Positions 33,018 through 43,581 of a stretch of 64,000 nt of DNA are shown here, in pieces. The DNA lies in contig OZ023189.1 in NCBI GenBank assembly GCA_963995505.1, forward strand, positions 2,121,155-2,185,154. The letters run 5' to 3'. The DNA comes from Hypericum androsaemum. Its lineage: Eukaryota > Streptophyta > Magnoliopsida > Malpighiales > Hypericaceae. The position numbers were made by a program, and so were the translations under genes. The notes beneath the pieces were generated by a model. That model saw only the letters and a program-made list of their open reading frames with translations. It did no database searches and was not told the origin of the DNA. Position 1 is the first letter of the stretch; every line of letters begins with the position of its first letter.

Positions 33018-34070
33018 TCAACAGGAAACTAGGAGCATTCGACCACCAAGCATTGATCTAATGCTTCGACAAAGCATCCACCACCGTGTTGCCTTCCCTA
33101 TAAATGTGAGTGATCCAAAATTCCATGTTACGCAGCATATACTATACCTACAACCATTAAAGCTTAAACCGCCACGAAACCATGAAAGAACGAAACTGAA
33201 ATAAGAAAAAGACATAAGTAGAATCAGTTTCAAGCAAAAGCTTGTTCCAGCCATGGTCGTAAGCAGTGTCAATAGTAATAAGTGCACCTACAAGCTCCAC
33301 CTCATAAGCATAACCGCTGCCCAATTGAGACACAAAACACCCACAAACAAAACATCGATGATTCCAAAAGACCCCCGCCACAGTGGAAAGGCCTGGAGAG
33401 CCACGAGCACTGCCATCCGAGTTACACTTTATCCAACCTGCCATAGGTCGATGCCACCTAACCTTTGTGATCCTGGGGCCCCGTCCAGACTGCCCTAAAA
33501 TCCCCAGACTACTCAAAATTAGAAGTTCGTTCTGGGAATTAAATATGTGCCCCATCTCTAACTTACCAGATTCTGCAACTAGAGCCCGAATGTGAACCAG
33601 CACTGAGGCAGAGCCCCGCTTACTATCAAGGAAAATCCTGTCATTCCTTTCTGTCCAAAGGCACTAGATACAAGTAATAAAAGCAACTCTCCAAAGAGCA
33701 TCAAGCTGTGGACTGAACTTCTAATGCATGGCTGAACTTAGACAATCCAAGAGGCCATAGCCACCGAGATAGGGAATCTGAAACATCTCCAGCAGCCTAC
33801 TCTAGATATCTCGTGCAAAGGAGCAGCTAACAAAGATGTGATCAACAGACTCCTCTCCTGCAAAATAAAAACAGCATAAAGAAGGCCCTACGAACCCCCT
33901 CCTTCGCAGCTTGTCATAAGTGGAAAGATATTGCTAAATAGCCCTCCACACAGTTAGTGACCTCTGGGTCAGGATAAAGGGCGCCCATATCCACTTGCCC
34001 CAGCTAACAGTCGGATAAGAAGTGCGAATATGCCGATAAGCTACCGATGATGTGACTCTGCCATTCGAGG
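33018..34070 (-). pseudogene. LINE ORF2 carboxyl end: zf-RVT and RNase H
   Basis: On the minus strand after 34070: NGRVTSSVAYRHIRTSY, the zinc-binding CCFYFAGEESVDHIFVSC, then an RNase H domain (33603-33157) with GWIKCNSDGSARG, YAYEVELVGALI and LLLETDSTYV. It ends in ITHIYREGNTVVDALSKH. Several in-frame stops are present. Such RNase H domains are typical of plant L1 ORF2 proteins. Confidence 0.85.
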
Positions 34071-34299
34071 TGTGACACCCCGTGGATTGACTGACTGGCT
34101 CTACAGATCAACACGGTTCTTTTTCAGCGTGCTTTATCCTCACTCGCACGCATCCTAAAAATTTTCTAGGAGGTCACCCATCCTGATCCTACTCCAGCCA
34201 AACGCGTTTAACCTTAGAGTGTACCTTGTTGGTATAGATAGTACCAATCAAATCACTTAAGGCATTTCAGACAGTACATATCATTTACGGGGTATCACA
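34071..34299 (-). repeat. Cassandra-type 3' LTR (229 bp) with 5S-like sequence
   Basis: The minus strand carries GGTTAAACGCGTTTGGCTGG, then AGTAGGATCAGGATGGGTGA and CCTCCT. These correspond to the 3' half of plant 5S rRNA, including A-box, intermediate element and C-box regions of the Pol III internal promoter. Confidence 0.85.
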
Positions 34300-34835
34300 T
34301 TCACCCCTCCTTAAATACGCGACGTCCTCGTCACGCCAGACAGAATACATGTTAGGAATTTAGCAACTAGGAAACAAAACGCGCAAAGAACACGGACGCA
34401 AGAGATAACGTGGTTCGACCTAATGCCTACATCCACGGGGAGAAAGGAGAACTTTTATTGATGAGTTTCCGAGCCACAAAGCCATACAAAACCTTAGGGT
34501 AACATGTCTTTATATAGAGACAAACCCTTGGTGTACAAGTAACCTATCTAGGTCTAATTAGGAGTCCAGAATCTAGTCAGAATAGGAATAGGAATAGGAA
34601 ATAAGTCTTTCCTATTTCTCGCCATCCCAACAATCTCCACCTTGGCGAGAAATCATCTCGTGGAAGAACCATGAAGCTCCACCCGAACTTCAACAAACTC
34701 CACCTTGACAAAACACCGCCCCATGAAGAACCATGAGATCTTGCAAAACCAATCCGACTCCACCGACTCCATCTCGGACCATAGAAGCACCGCCATCAAT
34801 AATACCATCTCAACTTTCTCACCACCTTTTTCCGT

Positions 34836-35729
34836 TCAATCACATGGAGTCAGCCCCAAGCTCGAGCTTCTGAGCTTGCTTGGCCTATTCTCTCCAATCT
34901 CCATTGAACCCCAACTAGCAAGTCCACCTGCTGAAGCAACCTTGCGACCAATAGACGCGTCCTCTATTTTCCGGTCAGCCCCATGCTCCACAACCTCGAA
35001 CTGCTTCTCTGTTGGACCTTTTTGCCTCAAACCAATGCTACTTGCTATAGCATACAAAGGGCAACCTTTTGTTTCACCAAGTAGAACCCTCGACATGCTT
35101 CGAACTCTATTGTTCGGCCTTGAGTGAGATACCTGATTCGCCCGTGGTGTCACTAACGGCTTCGCATTCCCCATGCAAAACCTACCCAACACCTTTGACG
35201 TGCACGTCCCTTTAGACAACCATAGCAGGGCCCAGCTAACAATGCTTCTCTGAGACAACCATGGCTCCTTGCCAACCATGCCTCTACGAAACAACCATAG
35301 CTTGCTATCCATGTCTCCGCGAATCCCAACTACACTCAAACCATCCATGTCAAGCCTTTGCTCCCTCATACGAACCAACCTCATATGACCTGAGCTTTTG
35401 CCAACTCCTTCAGACCCATTGATGTGACTCCACCTACAACAATGTGCCTCACTAACCTGTAGGTATTCTCTTTCACCCTTCATCCCTACCATCGCATCCT
35501 TCTCCACCTTCATTAGCATACCTTTATAACTATCACTGTTATAATCCAAGGTCCCTAATGAAAAGAGATTACCAGGATGCATTGGACTTGATAAGACAGA
35601 AAGCCAGTCACCATCCAACCCGTCTGAACATGTGGCCATGGTTGTGGATGCAGATCCCTCCTCGTTGTCTTGATCCCCAGTTCGTCCTGGATAGTCCCTT
35701 TCATGCGCCCTTCTCAGCACTTGAAGCAA
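34836..35729 (-). pseudogene. rearranged Copia pol remnant (297-codon frame)
   Basis: A long open minus frame holds pieces of Copia pol in order but with large gaps. NLFSLGTLDYNSDSYKG resembles the protease to GAG-pre-integrase region. LGRFCMGNAKPLVTPRANQ resembles a segment after the YVDD box of reverse transcriptase. Between them is unmatched sequence. There are no integrase or catalytic RT motifs, so no activity is expected. The open frame in a deleted element may be chance. Confidence 0.6.
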
Positions 35730-35735
35730 CTTTCA

Positions 35736-36011
35736 TTAAACTTTTTTGACTCCGACCTGGATCCTCTTCCACAACCCAGCTGGTGGCTCCTCATCATCCT
35801 CCAAGCACAAGCGAATCTTCGGTACCGCCTTGGCCTCCAACTCCTCCCACTCTTGCTCCTCCATCTTCTCGGACTTCTTCTCCGAGAGCGCGATAACCAT
35901 CCCTTGTTGCACGAGGAGATCTTTGACACGCCTTTGCCATAACCCAAAATTCGAAGAACCATCGAACTTTACAAGAGCAAACTTCGCGTCGTCCGTCATC
36001 CTCCAACCCAA
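35736..36011 (-). pseudogene. Copia gag amino-terminal fragment (91 aa)
   Basis: Contains VKFDGSSNFGLWQRRVKDLL, then VQQGMVIAL, EEQEWEELEAKAVPKIRLCL and GLWKRI. This is the amino end of Tnt1-like Copia gag. It begins a few bases inside the PBS and ends after 91 codons without the CCHC knuckle. Confidence 0.75.
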
Positions 36012-36349
36012 GCTCTGATACCACTTGTTAGGAATTTAGCAACTAGGAAACAAAATGCGCAAAGAACACGGACGCAAGAGATAATGTGGTTCGGCCTAAT
36101 GCCTACATCCACGGGGAGAAAGGAGAACTTTTATTGATGAGTTTCCGAGCCACAAAGCCATACAAAACCTTAGGGTAACATGTCTTTATATAGAGACAAA
36201 CCCTTGGTGTACAAGTAACCTATCTAGGTCTAATTAGGAGTCCAGAATCTAGTCAGAATAGGAATAGGAATAGGAAATAAGTCTTTCCTATTTCTCGCCA
36301 TCCCAACAATACAGAATAGTTCCAGAAGCGTATTTGCTCTGATACCATA

Positions 36350-36609
36350 TGTGACACCCCGTGATTTGACTGATTGGCTCCACAGATCAATACGGGTCTT
36401 TTCCAGCGTGCTTTATCCTCACTTGCACGCATACTGGAAACTTTTCAGGAGGTCATCCATCCTGATCCTACTCCCGGCCAAACGCGTTTAACCTTGGAGT
36501 TTTCTCAATATGTGTGCCAGAAAAAAAGGTGCACCTTGTTGGTATGGATAGTACCAATCAAATCACTTAAGGTATTTCAGACAGTACATATCATTTACGA
36601 GGTATCACA
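36350..36609 (-). repeat. Cassandra-type 5' LTR (260 bp) with 5S-like sequence
   Basis: Homologous to 34071-34299 but clearly diverged, with about 31 extra bases near 36500-36532. It carries the same 5S-like block (GGTTAAACGCGTTTGGCCGG then AGTAGGATCAGGATGGATGA on the minus strand). The greater LTR divergence, compared with the inner Copia, agrees with the TRIM being older. Confidence 0.85.
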
Positions 36610-36614
36610 CGAGG

Positions 36615-38483
36615 AGTGCAACCAAATGACCTCATCACTGCCAGGAGGACCCAGACGGTAAGCTGTCATATCTGCCACGATGTCCGGGAAATAATCGCAA
36701 AAATTTTGATGAACAACCCAACCATCCTCCGACCAATAGTCCGTAATAGACTGCTGGAAATGATGACGCAAATGATCTAGGATTCCCACTCTATCCGCCA
36801 AAATATACCCAAGCCAGTTATCCAACCAACACGTGCAATTGAGTCCTCCCCTACCAGATGCACTGTAGCTTCCTCTATGGCATTCCAGCAGCTCCGAATA
36901 CCTTTCACGAAGCACCTGCCAGAAAGGAGCAGCACCAAACAAAATTTTTGAAGCCAGCCTAGTAAGGAAAGCCGAATTCATTGAGAAAAGAGACCGGAGA
37001 CCAAGTCCCCCCCTCCTCCTTTGAGGCATAAACCTTATTTCAAGCCACCGTACAAGCGCCCCTTTTATGAACATCCCCAGACTACACAAAGTTCCGCATA
37101 CACGACCGCACTTGCTTAACTAAAGCAACCGACCACTGATTGATCATCATGAAGTGAGTCAAAGAACTCTGAATGACCAATTGGAGTAGACAGGCATGCC
37201 CCTCCATTGACAATAGAGAACCCTTCCAAATGGAAAACTTCAAAATAATAATGTATGATATGCCCTGCAAATAAGAACGTCGTGGTACACCAAAAAAGAG
37301 AGGCACACCTAGGTATGTGAATGGAAAGGAACCTTCCACCATCCCCAGCCTCGAGTGTAACATGTTCCTCATAGGACGTCCCATCTTTGAACCAAAATAA
37401 ACTTTGGACTTCTGAGGGTTAAAATACTGCCCGGAGCAATCTGCGTATTCCTGCAAAATCTCAATAATTTTTTGGCAATTACTAGAAGTAGCCCTGCAAA
37501 AGATCATAACATCATCAGCATAAAGGAGATGCGAGGGAAAGATAGTACACCTTCCCGCCTTGAAACCCAGGAGTTCTGTAGCAGATGCCGCCTCTGTCAA
37601 GTGGCGACTCAAGACCTCCTCCGTTGCACAAAAAAGTAGTGCCGACAAAGGATCACCCTGTCAAACTCCTTGAGAGCAAGCAACATAACCTGCAGGAACC
37701 CCATCAACAAGCACAGACAATCTGGCCGAATGTAAAATACCCCAGATCATATCCAAAAATTTGGTATCAAACCCCCACTTACTCAAGACCTGCAATAGGA
37801 AATCCCAATTGAGAGTATCAAAAGCCTTCCAGATGTCAATCTTGAGAGCCATATTCTAGCTATCTGAATGGCAATTCAGGCAATTCACACCTTCCGAGGC
37901 CAGGGTGATACAGTCATGAATTCGTCTGCCTGGAATAAAACCAAACTTATGCGGAGAGAGTAAAGTCGACATAATTTACCCGAACCTCATCGCCAAAATT
38001 TTTGTGAAGATTTTATACAAGAAATTCCCCAAAACTATCGGACGATAATCCTCCACTCGATTTGCCCTGTCGACCTTAGGAATCAACTTCACAAAAGAGG
38101 AATTTAACCCTTGAGGAAAAGATCCCCGCAGAAAAAGCTTTGAATAGCTTTAATAACATCCTCACCAACCACACTCCAGGTCCTCTAATAAAAAATACTA
38201 CCAAACCATCAGGTCCCGGGGGACTATCTGGGCTCATTCCAAAAACCACTCCTTTCACCTCCTCCCCAGTTGGGACTCTTGTCAATTCTGTATTCTAGCT
38301 ATCCTTCACCTCAGTCAGAATGAGATGATTCACAAGGCCATGTCGATCAACACTGTCATCGGACCGCGCAACTAAGTTTTGATAATAAGAGACAATATGA
38401 GCCCGAATCTGATCGCTGTCCTCAGATAAGATGCCATCAACATACAACACAGGAATACCAAGCTGACTTCGACTTATCTGCAC
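36615..38483 (-). pseudogene. LINE reverse transcriptase region
   Basis: Minus-strand pieces in several frames: PPGPDGLVVFF (about 38220), MALKIDIWKAFDTLNWDFLL (37852 on), QGDPLSALLF, LLYADDVMIFCRA with the catalytic YADD box (about 37530), FTYLGVPLFFGVPRR, and EEGGLGLRSLFSMNSAFL. A stop separates SQGV from QGDPLS at about 37660, and there are further stops and frameshifts. This is the RT of an L1-type element and is inactive. Confidence 0.88.
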
Positions 38484-38752
38484 ACTTCAATGAAAAAATT
38501 TTGTGTTCCTGTCTCCATCTTGTAACCACTTATCTCTACACTACTGCTTCAGAAATAAGTAATGCTGTTCAAGATTATAATTATAGTCCCGCAAAGCTGC
38601 TTCTTCATTCTGTATGAGGGACTCAAGTGGGTCCTCATCACTAATCTGCTCTTGAATAGAAGAAAGCCAACTTGATCAAGATCCTAGCCGAGTATGAATG
38701 TCACCAAAAACCTCCCAATTCCATGACTTAAGCTTACCTTTCAATCACGCCA

Positions 38753-39420
38753 TTACCACCCTAATAGGATCAGTGAGACCCACCGGCTGATTTCAGGAAG
38801 TACGAACGAGCTCCTAAAAACTGTAATGTTTAGTCCACATAGATTGAAAATGAAATGGGCGAGGACCACTTCGAGAAAAATCCTCCTCGTATTCACAAGA
38901 ATAGGCCGATGATCAGAGACGTTGCGATGAAGGGCCCGACACTTAACGGAAGACCACAGGTCCATAAAACTACCTGAAACCAGCGCCCTGTCCAGTCTAG
39001 ATTCTATGTAGTCCCCACCATAACGATGATTCAAATACATATATTTATTGCCAAGTAATGGGACATCAACCAGATCCCGAGCACGGATAAATGCCTCAAA
39101 TTCCAAGCAGGAGCGGCGAAGAGGCACATGCACACTTTTCCTCTAATGGGCTCCTAATACTGCATTAAAATCACCAACAAACAATATAGGACCATCAGGA
39201 AGAGCCAGGATCTCATCCCATAAGTCTCGCCTATTAGTATATCACACATGTGAATAAACAAAACTGATCATGAGACTGTGATGCTTGTAGGAGATGCGTA
39301 CCATAATAATTTGGCTATGAGACAAGACAATATCAACCTCGCTCACTAGAAGGGAAGAGAAAACCTAAATATTATGATGACGGGAACCCCTACAGTTCAC
39401 CCCAACCCTTCGAAGCCTCA
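38753..39420 (-). pseudogene. LINE apurinic-type endonuclease domain
   Basis: On the minus strand: a degenerate WNCRG-type start (GVNCRGS near 39400), LPDGPILFVGDFNAVLGAH (about 39200-39150), then YIESRLDRALVS and NVSDHRPILV near 38910. These are the conserved blocks of the EEP endonuclease that nicks target DNA. Stops interrupt it. Confidence 0.8.
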
Positions 39421-40525
39421 TCGAATCCCAATATCTGCCCGCAATAGAATCAATATGAACCATATGTTCTGTTATTGTCACCCATTTTGGTTTGTACTTC
39501 AAGCAATGTTCCTTCAACTGGGTTTGGGTTTGCTCGTTCCCAAAACCCTGGGCATTCTAATAGAGACAATCCATTACGCCCAGTTGGGCTATTTTACTTT
39601 GGACGGCTTAGGCTACCGTTTGATCATCGTAGCCCGTGCGTGAGTCCCTCCTCCTCTCTCTCCATCTCTACTAAATCAGCCCAACTCCTACATGCCACAG
39701 TGTCTATAGTCCCTTGACCAGGAATATGCATCGCATTCTTATGAGCATCCAAAATAACATTCCGAACCTGAACTGTACCAAGATTGACACCCTGAGTTCC
39801 ATGCCTCTCCAACTCTATTGTATCAATGAGTTGGCCCCCCTAAAGGCGAGGCTGCCTGTTCACGAGCAATGTTGGTATCAGAAGTGTTGTCCCCTTGCCT
39901 ATCCAGTACCATGGTCTCATTTAGTTGGCCCCTTGAAGGCGAGGCTGTATTAGCTTGACTAGACATGAACGGGCTAGCCAGAGAGATTGAATCCAATGCA
40001 CTTTTATCAGTCCCAATGCTGAAAGTTCGATCAAGACAGGGTGAGCTAGACGTCATGTGGCCCTCGGATATGGGAATTATCTCGTTGCCAACAATAGGAT
40101 GGGGAAATCTGGATCCCTCTATAGAAACAAGCCCCTCAGCTTCAGCTGGCTGTTCAGTACCAGTAATGGAAAGTGGATGATGAGTCCCCTCGTCACGAGC
40201 AGTTATGCCACTCTTGCCCCCTCGGTCTGCGGGATCCCCTCACCGCAATCCCCATCTAAACCCTCATTCAGGCAGCACACACCCACATCGTCCCTCTCAC
40301 TAGGTAGGTAGGATTCCTCACGATTAGCTATGACTTGATCCATTGAATCTGAATTTTGCACGCCGACCTTATCAACGGGTTCAACCATCATCCCAACATC
40401 CTAACCAACTCCACTCAGAAGTTCAAAAGCATTGGATGTAGAGAGCCCAACCATGAGAAAATCCGACGAAGGAGGAGTTAAAATATAAGAAACCACAATA
40501 CCCAAAACACCAACCTCCCTTTCGG

Positions 40526-41358
40526 CTAAGCCCCCAACCTGAGGCCTTCCCAAAGAAATATTTGTGGAAGGGTTTGCCCCTGGGGGCCCTTTTTCATTAG
40601 CTGGAGCATGCATCTGAAGATCATCCTTTCTTTGCCAAACCTTTCGCTAAGGTCGCCCCTCAAACCTAAGCAAGCCACCCCCTGAACCCCCTGCTTAGAA
40701 CGAGCTATGTCTTTCCTTTTTGTAACCTCTGCATCTTCGACAATAGGATGTAATTTACGACAATAAGCTATTTGGTGACCGATAACCTTGCAGTGGTCGC
40801 AGAATTTAGGCAATTTCTCATATACCATAACCACAAGAATGCTAGCATTAGTCAATTCAAGCATAACCTTCTCAGTTAACAGCTTCGAAAAATCCACCTC
40901 GATTAAAATATGAACTAATACGCCATTGGTGCGATCCAACACAGCGGCATCCACCCTTATCGGAAGCTCAATTGCCTCGGCCATGCCAAATATAATATCT
41001 GAAGCTATATGTTCTATGCTCAGACCATTGAGCTTAACCTAAACTTTGGCAACTGAAGTCGTAGAGCGAGTAGGTTTGAACCGGGGTACCCACGGCAGCA
41101 AGAACAAAGTATCATAAGGTAGCTTCCAAGAGTTTGACTGCCATATATTATCATATTCCTGCTCTGAGCGGAAGTGGAAACCATAGTAGCCCATCCCAAG
41201 CAAGCTCTTTTGCCAAAATTTTCGCAGACTGCTGATCGAGCTCTATCACGGACAATCACATGACGATCCCCTTTAAGGACAGGTTTGATGTTATTACCAT
41301 TATAGGTCCATCCCCCGGGTTGGGATCGTGCTAGGGCAGCATAGGAGGTGCGCCCAGC

Positions 41359-41405
<47 letters not shown>

Positions 41406-41946
41406 GAGTAGTGTCCAAGACAGTTGCAGCCAAAGGGCAGGACTGTCCTGCCCGCGGAGCATCCGGCAAGCTCGACTGCCCAACCAGATCCTTTGCAGTT
41501 GCTTCCTTAGCCGTGGTCTCAGGGAGGCATGCCGAAGGGAGTTCTTCACGCCTCTCCTCTCCTTGCATTCTATCCTGACTCGGTGGGTGTCCCTGAGGCA
41601 AGAGCAACTGAGTACAAATTTGACAAATAGCATCAAACATAACTGGAGGCAGTAGTGACTCTTGAGACGAAACATTTACTTCCCTGAGATCGGGGTCAAC
41701 TCTAGGACCCGTAACCTCGGGCAACTGAGAGGTTGACCCCTGCACAAGTGGGTCATGAACGCCCCCCATGACTGAGGCCCGAGAAACTCTCGAGAATATG
41801 CTTCCGTGCTCCTCAAGCTGCGACCAACCATGTTTGAACCGATGAGAAGTCTCAGAACTAGCTAAAGCCGGAGCTGGCAAGTTTGTGGTGGCCTTGTCCG
41901 CCATCAATGGAGTAACCTGGGTAGAGGTTGAAGACTGCACAATCAC
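40526..41946 (-). pseudogene. LINE ORF1 (RNA-binding, gag-like) with zinc knuckle
   Basis: A first part (41946-41020) has a Pro/Ser-rich amino end, then SYAALARSQPGGW and a DUF4283-like region. The frame breaks between 41020 and 40984. The second part (40984-40526) has VLVHILIEVDF and the CCHC-type knuckle KFCDHCKVIGHQIAYC. This is the usual ORF1 of plant L1 elements. A 40-base G tract (C tract on the coding strand) encodes a polyproline run in the middle. Confidence 0.82.
41363..41402. repeat. uninterrupted 40-base G homopolymer
   Basis: Forty consecutive G on the + strand, within LINE ORF1. On the coding strand it gives a Pro run. See findings for possible artefact. Confidence 0.9.
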
Positions 41947-41990
41947 ATTGGGAGCCTGGCTGGTAACGCTAAAGGTTTACTTGAAGCAAT

Positions 41991-43581
41991 GAAGTTATTT
42001 TTTTCACCCACAGCAAACAAGAGGCTTGGAATCTGATTTTTGACATGGAGAATCAGTTAGCTCTGGAATTCGTCACTTCAGCAGCCAATGACAGGGCAGC
42101 TCCATTTGTGGGATTCCTTCAAGAATCTAAGACGCACTACTCATCTTGTTCCTTGAGGACAAGAAAATTAAATTAAGCAGGAAGGGTTGTTACAGTGCAA
42201 GTGAACGACAATAACAATTTCTTTATTCATAATATTGGTAAAATTAAGAATAAAAATCCAATTTTTTGGCCTATCTTGAATATATATATTTTGCTAACAT
42301 CAGATTGGTAAATTTTTTGGGAAGTACTCCAAAGTGGTGTACTAAAGAAAATAAGAACAGAAATAAACTCAGTATGGTTTTTTGCAGTTAGGGTCTCGGT
42401 CTGAACAGGACTCATATAAAATCAAACTCTAATCTTATTCATAGACTCATTAATAAGATTAGTGGCTTAGCTTAATAGATCCTAATTATTTATTTATCTA
42501 AATTAACATATTAATATTAAAATAGAGATAATTATGTTTCGCACCTATACCTATATAGGCGGATTTCTACATACCGTTCTAATCTTCAAGAATTACCAAT
42601 AATTTCTGCCCAAAAAATAAGTCCGGTAGAATTTTCAACCAACTAATCACATCCAGGCTTTCATATTCCAATATGATCAAAATCAAATAGGTGAGCCACA
42701 AAACCGATTGGAAAGCTTACCAATCAGCCCAAAATCAATATCTAGTCAGATCAGAAATTTGGTTCGATCAACAATTCACGATAATATGGATTTATCGCTG
42801 CCCCAGCCGCAAACCTCACAATCTCATCCAAAAAAATCAGTTCATCTCCAAGCGATAATGGTAATAGAGCATTTACAGGAGGTGGAAAAAAAAATCCTCT
42901 TCCTCCTCTTAACCTACACTTTAGGTTTTTGATGATTCAATTTACCCAAAATAACCATAGGCTTCTGCTCTTAACCTATTAGAAAAAGAAGAGAGAGGCT
43001 AACAAGTTTGCGTACCAAAAAAGGCGTCTTCTTAGCACGTCAGGTGGTTAGATGTAACTTTTCATGAAAATCAGAATGGGATCAGTTTTAGATGGTGTTG
43101 ATTCTGAAAAATCGAAGAGAATTTGAAACAAGATATTACGCGATTCTGATGATCTTTACAAGTTTTAGGGTCAATCTTTTAAAAAATTTAATATGCTGAT
43201 GTGGTTTATTTAAAATACGAAATGTCACGTAAGTGTCGATGATTGTAAAAATTGTCTACTTGAAAGTAGACAATTTTCAAGTACATGATGCTTACTAAAC
43301 TAGGTTTTTGAGCAAGTAAAGTGATTTATTTGAATATATCATAAAAAAACATTTAGTACCACAATTTTGAAAATTTTTGGAACAATTTAAATGAAGAAAT
43401 GTAAATTAAAAAAGAGTGCGAAGGATTCTCCAATCTTTTAATGATCAAGACAGCTAAATAGACCACACAATACATGAAAAAAAATCCTAAATAGAAGCAT
43501 CTAACAAAATATCAGGATCCATAAAATATCATGGAAACAACATCAATTTGTAAAAGATCAAGCCAATATCTTTCACTTGTC
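41991..43581. other. intergenic; possible gypsy tail near 42000-42190
   Basis: No gene seen. At about 42150-42192 a phrase like the pol-end and polypurine region of gypsy elements (CTTGAGGACAAG ... AGCAGGAAGGGT) precedes TGTTACAG, which could begin an LTR. No second LTR or LTR end was found. The remainder is AT-rich. Confidence 0.3.

Larger units (their letters stand above)
34350..36308 (-). mobile_element. Copia element with internal deletions, nested in the TRIM
   Basis: Two 283-bp LTRs (34350-34632 and 36026-36308) differ at only 3 positions. A perfect 5-bp duplication ATACA (34345-34349 and 36309-36313) flanks them. The PBS TGGTATCAGAGC lies just inside the 5' LTR (about 36023-36012, minus). 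The LTR has CTCTATATAAAG and AATAAAAG signals on the minus strand. The internal region is only 1.39 kb and holds a gag start joined to scattered pol pieces. Confidence 0.92.
34071..36609 (-). mobile_element. Cassandra-type TRIM with 5S-rRNA-bearing LTRs
   Basis: The LTRs (34071-34299 and 36350-36609) start TGTGATACC and end GGTGTCACA on the minus strand. They are flanked by a perfect 5-bp duplication CGAGG (34066-34070 and 36610-36614). A PBS for initiator tRNA-Met (TGGTATCAGAGC on the minus strand, about 36346-36335) adjoins the 5' LTR. A polypurine tract (AAGGAGGGGTGAA) adjoins the 3' LTR. Without the nested Copia the internal domain is only about 85-90 bp and non-coding, as in Cassandra TRIMs. 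It interrupts the LINE zf-RVT region. Confidence 0.9.
32800..41990 (-). mobile_element. L1-type LINE (non-LTR retrotransposon), interrupted and decayed
   Basis: Read on the minus strand: ORF1 with zinc knuckle (41946-40526), endonuclease (about 39420-38753), reverse transcriptase (about 38285-36615), zf-RVT and RNase H (34070 to about 33018), then a 3' UTR (TGTACTCTTTTTTCCCTGTAGGG near 32880-32858). Removing 34071-36609 leaves about 6.6 kb, a normal full length for plant L1 elements. Many stops and frameshifts make it inactive. Outer ends are approximate because no target duplication was found. Confidence 0.85.

Noticed and set aside
34130..34230. 5S rRNA gene
   Set aside because: Only about the 3' half matches, with many changes. 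It recurs in a second LTR and is bounded by LTR termini, so it is the TRIM's embedded 5S sequence.
42150..42420. Possible gypsy LTR beginning at TGTTACAG near 42189
   Set aside because: Only a pol-end-like phrase and a TG start are seen. No LTR end, partner LTR or duplication was found.
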